Shown: positions 14,472 through 19,266 of the stretch, piece after piece | Layout of the letters: every line of letters starts with the position of its first letter | How positions within the stretch are numbered: position 1 is the stretch's first letter | From: Nitrospira sp. UBA2083 | GTDB lineage: Bacteria > Nitrospirota > Nitrospiria > Nitrospirales > Nitrospiraceae | NCBI GenBank assembly: GCA_002331625.1 | Contig: DCZN01000049.1 | Location: 45,209-64,474, forward strand | Reading direction: 5' to 3' | DNA length: 19,266 nt | Translations under genes and position numbers: made by a program | The notes under the pieces: generated by a model | Told to the model about the DNA's origin: nothing | Database searches by the model: none | What the model saw: only the letters and a program-made list of their open reading frames with translations

Positions 14472-14864
14472 GTGAGACTCCCGATCGTGATTCTTATCGT
14501 CATCATCGCGTACAGTTCAATGTTCGTCGCACCGGCTTGGAGTCAATCCACGTCGGCTGATGCCCAGCAAGGGACCGCTTCCGGGGCCGGCATGGGCGCG
14601 GCGGCTGGAGCCGCCACCATCTTGTACTTCCCGTTTAAGGCCGCGTTTGCTATCGGAGGGGGAATTGTGGGTGGCCTGGCCTATGTCTTTTCTGGCTTCA
14701 GTGAATCAACGGCGAAGAATATCTGGGTTCCCAGCGTCTACGGTACGTACGTCATTACTCCTGAGCATCTCAGCGGTGATCGACCGGTCCGTTTCCTCGG
14801 CGTGGCTGCTGAGAACGAGGGGATGGCGCCCGCACCTGGCCCGATCAACGAACCTGCGCAGTGA
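14472..14864 (+). CDS. Small exported glycine-rich protein, unknown function
   Basis: 130 residues from the GTG at 14472, chosen because AGAAGGAGG (14455-14462) lies about 9 nt upstream; an earlier GTG at 14442 is ahead of that SD and would bury the signal peptide. Signal peptide ~1-24 (RLPIVILIVIIAYSSMFV, then APAWS). Next comes a Gly/Ala-rich hydrophobic segment (~38-75: GAGMGAAAGAA, then FAIGGGIVGGLAYVF) with glycine-zipper spacing, and a polar C-terminus ending in APAPGPINEPAQ. It is probably periplasmic or membrane-associated. It ends 1 nt before the C26 hydrolase start, so the two are coupled. No family recognised. Confidence 0.7.
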   Translation: MRLPIVILIVIIAYSSMFVAPAWSQSTSADAQQGTASGAGMGAAAGAATILYFPFKAAFAIGGGIVGGLAYVFSGFSESTAKNIWVPSVYGTYVITPEHLSGDRPVRFLGVAAENEGMAPAPGPINEPAQ

Positions 14865-14865
14865 T

Positions 14866-15606
14866 ATGAAACCTGTCATCGGTGTGACTCCTGACTTCAA
14901 TGCCGGTGACAGGAAGGATATGGGCGGGCGCGAACCGACCTATTTCCTGAGAGCTCGGTACATTCGAGCGATCGAAGAACTTGGTGGTATCCCCCTCATT
15001 CTTCCACTCGTGGCCGAGCCGGCCGCTCGTCGACGACTTCTTGACGGCGTTGATGGACTTCTTCTGACCGGCAGCGGTCCGGACCTTCCACCACGCCTCT
15101 ACGGAGAAAAACAGCGGTACAAGTTCCCGTTGGTCAGTGAGCGACGTGCAGACTTCGAGCTGGAAGTGATCGGGCAGGCTCGGCGACGGGATCTTCCGCT
15201 GTTGGGGATCTGTGGCGGGATGCAGGCGGTGAATGTTGCCTGTGGAGGCAGCCTCTTTCAGGATATCGGGGCCCAGATACCACGCGCGATGGATCATCGT
15301 CAGAAGACAAAAGCGATCTATGTCTCACATGCGGTGAGGGTGGCACCCAAGAGTCTCTTAAGGAAGGTCGTCGCAAGAGAAAAGCTCATGGTGAACAGCT
15401 CACATCACCAATCGGTGAAAACGGTCGCCCCATCACTCACTGCCAGTGCGATTTCGCCCGATGGGATTATCGAGGCAATTGAGTCCCCTACCCAGCGATT
15501 TCTCCTCGCCATTCAATGGCATCCCGAATTCTTGTTCGATCGATATGAGGTCCACCGTCGACTGTTTGAGGCGTTGTTACGTGCGGCCCGCCGGACTCGG
15601 GCATGA
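14866..15606 (+). CDS. Class-I glutamine amidotransferase-like gamma-glutamyl hydrolase (peptidase C26, PuuD-like)
   Basis: 246 residues. Catalytic Cys116 in LLGICGGMQAVNVACGG, with His219 and Glu221 in IQWHPEF, the triad of C26 enzymes. The family opening MKPVIGVTPD and the oxyanion region LLLTGSGPDLPP are present. By family it hydrolyses gamma-glutamyl bonds, as PuuD does with gamma-glutamyl-GABA in putrescine breakdown. No other Puu gene is in the window, so the substrate is open. The ATG follows the previous stop TGA (14862-14864) by one base, with no separate Shine-Dalgarno sequence, so it relies on re-initiation. The long frame open upstream to 14560 overlaps the preceding gene and is not the real start. 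An APC permease gene follows. Confidence 0.88.
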   Translation: MKPVIGVTPDFNAGDRKDMGGREPTYFLRARYIRAIEELGGIPLILPLVAEPAARRRLLDGVDGLLLTGSGPDLPPRLYGEKQRYKFPLVSERRADFELEVIGQARRRDLPLLGICGGMQAVNVACGGSLFQDIGAQIPRAMDHRQKTKAIYVSHAVRVAPKSLLRKVVAREKLMVNSSHHQSVKTVAPSLTASAISPDGIIEAIESPTQRFLLAIQWHPEFLFDRYEVHRRLFEALLRAARRTRA

Positions 15607-15721
15607 TCCATCCGGACCGTCAAGATCCGTGCGACCCATCTCGATCGAGCCTCGTCCTGTTAGAGCTTCAACCCATACAGGAGCTGCTAGCGTTGACCCT
15701 CTCAGATAGGATCCGAGCTCC

Positions 15722-17176
15722 GTGGGTCGGAGAAGGATCGTGAGCAGTCCACTTCTCCGGACGAAATCCATTGATCAGATCCTGGCCGATGCGGATCAAC
15801 CGGAGCATCGCCTGAGGAAAACGCTGACGGCCTGGGACCTCACTGCGCTGGGGATCGGCGCGATCATTGGGACCGGCATCTTTGTCTTGGTCGGCACTGC
15901 CATCGTTGGGGATGCCCACCGACCAGGAGCTGGTCCAGGGATTATTCTCTCCTTCATCCTCTCCGGTATCACCTGTGCGTTAGCCGCGCTCTGCTATGCG
16001 GAATTCGCCGCGATGATCCCTGTTGCGGGATCGGCCTACACTTTTTCTTACGCCACATTGGGTGAGTTCCTAGCCTGGCTTACGGGATGGAATCTCATCT
16101 TGGAGTATGGTGTCGCTTGTGTGGCGGTCGCGATCGGCTGGTCCGGCTATTTCAACAAATTACTCATACTTGCCGGCATAGAGCTGCCGTATTGGGCTAC
16201 CAATCCTCCGCATTGGGCTGGTGGGCCAGAAGGAAGCGTCGCCAACTTTCCAGCCGCAATCATCGTGCTGTTAGTCACAGTCGTCCTTGTGATAGGCATC
16301 AAAGAAAGTGCTCGCGCCGCCGGCATGATTGTCCTTCTGAAACTTGCGGTGATCCTCTTCTTCATCGCAGTCGGGGCTCCCGCCGTCAGCGCCGATAACT
16401 GGACACCCTTTATGCCGAATGGGTTTGAGGGAGTTCGGGCGGCCGCTGCCATCATCTTCTTCGCCTATATTGGATTCGATGCCGTTTCAACGGCCGCCGA
16501 AGAAGCCAAGAATCCCCAACGGGATGTTCCATTGGGCATCCTCGGGTCGTTGGCCGTCTGCACTGTCCTCTATATTTCTGTCGCGGCCGTGCTCACCGGT
16601 CTGGTGCCTGTGAGTCAGATCGACATTCATGCTCCTGTGGCTGAAGCGCTTAGCCTCGTTGGGTACAAATGGGGTGCTGCCATTGTGGCCATCGGAGCCG
16701 TGGCAGGAATTACCAGTGTGCTGGTGGTTATGATGTTGGGACAAATCCGCGTGTTCTTCGCCATGTCCCGTGATCGACTCGTAAGTCCTGAATTGTCCAA
16801 GGTACACCCGACATTCGGCACCCCGCATCGCGCGACGATTCTGACGGGAGCCGTGGTCGCAATCCTCGCAGCGTTTTTCCAGATCGGAGAGGCGGCTGAT
16901 ATGACCAATATCGGGACCTTCTTTGCTTTTGTGCTGGTCAGCATTGGCATCATGCTGCTCCGGTACACGAAGGCGGATCTGCCTCGCCCTTTTCGTCTTC
17001 CCTTCATGCCGCTCGTACCGATTTTGAGCGTTGCGGCGTGCCTGTATCTCATGGCTGGGTTGCCGTGGGCCACATGGATCAGGTTTGTGGTCTGGACCAT
17101 CATCGGTATTCTCGTCTACCTGAGTTATGGGATGAAACGGAGCAAACTTGCCGGGCGGGGCGCCAGCCCTGAGTGA
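15722..17176 (+). CDS. APC-superfamily amino acid permease (cationic amino acid transporter type)
   Basis: 484 residues, about 12 hydrophobic helices. The cytoplasmic N-terminus KSIDQILADADQPEHRLRKT leads into the family motif LTALGIGAIIGTGIFVLVG (helix 1, broken by GAIIGTG, the substrate-binding unwound region). Other APC marks: YAEFAAMIPVAGSAYTF (~98-114), FFAYIGFDAVSTAAEEAKNP (~249-268), and FFAMSRDRLVSPELSKVHP. It likely imports an amino acid or amine by proton symport across the inner membrane. The start is uncertain: GTG at 15722 (AGGA 10 nt upstream) or GTG at 15740 (AGAAGG very close). It sits 115 nt after the gamma-glutamyl hydrolase, fitting uptake plus processing of a nitrogen compound. 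Confidence 0.9.
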   Translation: MGRRRIVSSPLLRTKSIDQILADADQPEHRLRKTLTAWDLTALGIGAIIGTGIFVLVGTAIVGDAHRPGAGPGIILSFILSGITCALAALCYAEFAAMIPVAGSAYTFSYATLGEFLAWLTGWNLILEYGVACVAVAIGWSGYFNKLLILAGIELPYWATNPPHWAGGPEGSVANFPAAIIVLLVTVVLVIGIKESARAAGMIVLLKLAVILFFIAVGAPAVSADNWTPFMPNGFEGVRAAAAIIFFAYIGFDAVSTAAEEAKNPQRDVPLGILGSLAVCTVLYISVAAVLTGLVPVSQIDIHAPVAEALSLVGYKWGAAIVAIGAVAGITSVLVVMMLGQIRVFFAMSRDRLVSPELSKVHPTFGTPHRATILTGAVVAILAAFFQIGEAADMTNIGTFFAFVLVSIGIMLLRYTKADLPRPFRLPFMPLVPILSVAACLYLMAGLPWATWIRFVVWTIIGILVYLSYGMKRSKLAGRGASPE

Positions 17177-17214
17177 TAGGTCTCAACCGAACAGCCTGCC
17201 ATTTCTGACTCAAG

Positions 17215-17670
17215 CTATGTTGATGTTGCGGACGGCGGTGTGGTCTGGGCTGGAGCAGTAGTAGGAACTGCTTCGACCGGAGTTGTGGGTGTTTCACCCT
17301 TGCCCATAGCAGGGGGCGCAGGGGGTGTTGGAGGGGTCTCTCCTTGAACGGTAGGAGGCTTCGGCGGCGTAGCGACTTTTGGTGGTACAGCTGGTCTTGG
17401 TGGTGCCGGTTTCTCTGGCTTAATACCTCCCTCCCAGGATGGTCCAGAGTACATATCCGCAGCTAAACCTTTAGTCTTCCATTTGTCTTCAAAATCAGCG
17501 GCGGCTTTGTTGGGCGTTTCACCAACACCCGTGACATCATTCCACGGGTAGACTTTGGGACCGATTTGGCATCCCGACTCCGTTCGTCGCAAATACAACG
17601 CGATCGGATTTCCTCTGTAGGGCCCAAGGAAGATATGTACAGATCCAACGTACTCGAGCAATGAGGCCAT
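17215..17670 (-). CDS. Hypothetical protein with proline-rich C-terminus
   Basis: 151 residues from the ATG at 17670, which has GGAGG 5 nt upstream; a longer in-frame extension to 17721 lacks an SD. Residues 1-82 form a compact domain with aromatic and glycine residues (EYVGSVHIFLGPYRGNPIAL; YPWNDVTGVGETPNKAAADF) and a single cysteine. Residues 83-151 are Pro/Thr/Ala-rich low complexity (PPKPPTVQGETPPTPPAPP). No signal peptide or membrane helix. It is convergent with the permease and 141 nt downstream of nagZ on the same strand. Family not recognised; the domain plus tail layout suggests a small adaptor, but that is a guess. Confidence 0.65.
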   Translation of the reverse strand: MASLLEYVGSVHIFLGPYRGNPIALYLRRTESGCQIGPKVYPWNDVTGVGETPNKAAADFEDKWKTKGLAADMYSGPSWEGGIKPEKPAPPRPAVPPKVATPPKPPTVQGETPPTPPAPPAMGKGETPTTPVEAVPTTAPAQTTPPSATST

Positions 17671-17811
17671 CAGGCCCTCCAAAGAACACTCATGATGCCA
17701 CAAGAGGTGAGAATAGGGCAAGACGGACCACGCGGTTCTGCATCTGTCATGCGATCGAAAGGGACTTGCACCCCGGCTAGTCTCAGAGCGAGCAAGGGAT
17801 GAGCCGTACGT

Positions 17812-18915
17812 TCAACTCGCTGCTTTCACGGAGCGCTCTCGAATCTGGTGGATGGACCGCAGGAGGGCCCGATGGCTTCGGCAGCCGACTACCAGTTTCG
17901 CGTCAGAGATCGTGACTGGTCGATAGGGAAGCAGGTAGCGTTCCTTGAGGCGGCTGATACGGGCGAGGGATTGTGCCAATCGTTGAGAAGAGATATCGGC
18001 GTTGGTGATGGCCTTGTCGACAGCATGAATGGCGGCCACAATCCGGTTGCGATCCTTGCAGATCAACGGCATATCACAGCCTGCCTGGATGGCGAGAACT
18101 GCTGCGTCTCCAATACCATAATGATCGATGATCGCATGCATCTCGAGGTCATCCGTCAGGACGACGCCGTCGTAGTCCAGTTCTTGGCGAAGAAATTTCC
18201 CGATGATCGTTGGGGACAATGTCCCCGGCCGTTGTTCATCCAAAGCCTGATACTGAACATGGGCGGTCATCATGGTCGCCACGCCGCCGGCAATCGCCTG
18301 TTGGAAGGGGGGAAACTCAATGCGTTCGAGCCGTTCATGGGAGGCTGTGACGACGGGCAACTCCTTATGTGAGTCCGAAGTGGTATCGCCATGTCCGGGA
18401 AAGTGTTTTCCACAGGCCACCACCCGATTATCCTGAAGGCCCCTCACCGTGGCCAACCCTAAGTGGGAGACAAGGTCAGGAGTCGTGCCGAATGCTCGAT
18501 CACCGATGACGGGGTTCGACGGGTTACTGTTCACATCCAGAACCGGGGACATATTCATGTTGATGCCGACGGCCGTTAACTCTTTGGCGGTCGTTGCAGC
18601 CGCAGCATAGGCCAGTTCTGAGGAGTGACACTGCCCCAGCACTTCGCATGGTGGGAGGATCGTAAATTCTTTCGGCAGCCGGGATACCCGGCCGCCTTCC
18701 TGATCAATAGAGATGAGAAGGGGGGAGTGCGGGCTGCAGCGTTGAAGCTCGTTCGTGAGGTCGACGATCTGCTCGGTCGATTCGAGGTTTCTCGAAAATA
18801 CGATGACGCCACCGGGCTTGTACTCTCGAATGAAAGAGGCAAGCTCTGCCGAAACGGTCGTGCCCTCGAACCCTATCATGAACAGCTGGCCGATTTGGTC
18901 ATGAGCGATCGTCAT
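17812..18915 (-). CDS. nagZ: Beta-N-acetylhexosaminidase NagZ (glycoside hydrolase family 3)
   Basis: Cytoplasmic enzyme that removes GlcNAc from 1,6-anhydro-muropeptides during cell-wall recycling. 367 residues, a single TIM-barrel domain. Motifs: IDQEGGRVSRLP (70-81), KHFPGHGDTTSDSH (170-183) containing the Asp181-His183 catalytic dyad on the flexible loop, and VVLTDDLEMHAI with the nucleophile Asp255. The short length and D-x-H loop separate NagZ from larger GH3 beta-glucosidases. The C-terminal ~40 residues (TISDAKLVVGCRSHRALLRS) look like an extra tail. It starts 14 nt after the pepA stop on the same strand, so probably an operon. Confidence 0.92.
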   Translation of the reverse strand: MTIAHDQIGQLFMIGFEGTTVSAELASFIREYKPGGVIVFSRNLESTEQIVDLTNELQRCSPHSPLLISIDQEGGRVSRLPKEFTILPPCEVLGQCHSSELAYAAAATTAKELTAVGINMNMSPVLDVNSNPSNPVIGDRAFGTTPDLVSHLGLATVRGLQDNRVVACGKHFPGHGDTTSDSHKELPVVTASHERLERIEFPPFQQAIAGGVATMMTAHVQYQALDEQRPGTLSPTIIGKFLRQELDYDGVVLTDDLEMHAIIDHYGIGDAAVLAIQAGCDMPLICKDRNRIVAAIHAVDKAITNADISSQRLAQSLARISRLKERYLLPYRPVTISDAKLVVGCRSHRALLRSIHQIRERSVKAAS

Positions 18916-18929
18916 ACCGTGCTCTTACC

Positions 18930-19266
18930 TTACAGTGAGCGATTGATGAGAAACTGGATCAAGAGCCTTGTTCCGATGCCGGTCGGCCCTTTGGGAATGT
19001 ACGCCCGTTCCCGTTCACTCCAGTCGGTGCTGGCGATATCAAGGTGCACCCACGGATAGTCGCCAACGAACTTACTCAAGAAAAGGGCAGCTGTGATCAT
19101 GCCACCCCCGCGTCCGCCGATGTTCCGCATATCGGCCACATCGCTCTTGAGCTGCTCGAAATACTCATCCCAGAGAGGCATTTCCCAAACACGTTCGCCC
19201 GCGCGTAAGCCAGCCTTGCGCATCGACTCTTTCAAACTGTCGTCTGTGCCGAACATGCCGATCGCG
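18930..19266 (-). CDS. pepA: Leucyl aminopeptidase (M17, PepA-type), C-terminal part
   Basis: About 111 codons of the C-terminal catalytic domain; the 5' part, with most metal ligands and NTDAEGR, lies beyond the right edge. Recognised by GERVWEMPLWDEYFEQLKSD, ADMRNIGGRGGGMITAALFL, YPWVHLDIASTDW and the ending IPKGPTGIGTRLLIQFL, which follow the M17 family closely. GGRGGG carries the carbonate-binding arginine of the family. M17 enzymes form hexamers and release N-terminal residues from peptides; together with NagZ just downstream this suggests peptide and muropeptide salvage. The reading frame is open to the window edge. Confidence 0.93.
   Translation of the reverse strand, partial: AIGMFGTDDSLKESMRKAGLRAGERVWEMPLWDEYFEQLKSDVADMRNIGGRGGGMITAALFLSKFVGDYPWVHLDIASTDWSERERAYIPKGPTGIGTRLLIQFLINRSL

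Noticed and set aside
14560..14865. N-terminal extension of the gamma-glutamyl hydrolase frame
   Set aside because: It overlaps the exported glycine-rich protein in another frame, and the enzyme family begins at MKPVIGVTPD.

Overview
The window reads as a chromosomal, mostly housekeeping segment of a Gram-negative-type bacterium of moderately high G+C. The mix of proteins (TatA with a long Pro/Ala tail, PilZ-like tandem pair, lipoproteins, NagZ and PepA side by side) and the conserved blocks SRP RNA-dnaX-ybaB-recR and tRNA-Leu-tig-clpP-clpX remind me most of Nitrospira/Nitrospirota. That assignment is an inference from general character, not a database match. No mobile element, CRISPR array, rRNA or phage gene is visible.

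Layout. 1-584 (-): 5' two fifths of trmFO (tRNA U54 methylation). 585-863: divergent regulatory region, then tRNA-Val(CAC) (+). 1115-2717 (+): a small lipoprotein with a strong terminator, then a TPR lipoprotein. 2790-6426 (-): tRNA-Ser(GGA), SRP 4.5S RNA, dnaX, ybaB, recR and a DksA-type regulator, all on one strand. dnaX/ybaB overlap by 4 nt and ybaB/recR are 2 nt apart, while the DksA gene has its own good promoter. 6427-6753: divergent tRNA promoter region. 6754-10152 (+): tRNA-Leu(UAG), tig, clpP and clpX, a protein-folding and proteolysis block. 10343-11432 (+): two tandem PilZ-like paralogues of identical length.

11690-13791 (-): an M24 metallopeptidase and a TatA-family protein with its own promoter. 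13875-17176 (+): an unknown protein, an exported glycine-rich protein, a class-I amidotransferase-like gamma-glutamyl hydrolase and an APC amino acid permease. 17215-19266 (-): leucyl aminopeptidase (3' part), NagZ and a proline-rich protein.

Functional links: nascent-chain handling (SRP RNA, trigger factor, ClpXP, Tat), DNA replication and repair (DnaX, RecR, YbaB), translation (three tRNAs, TrmFO), and turnover or salvage of peptides, amino acids and cell wall (M24 peptidase, PepA, NagZ, C26 hydrolase, permease). The least ordinary items are the TatA with a second amphipathic-helix-like copy at its C-terminus, the PilZ pair that keeps RxxxR but has lost the D/NxSxxG residues, the near-leaderless divergent promoters at 13792-13874, and an everted pair of parS-like half sites at 752-767.
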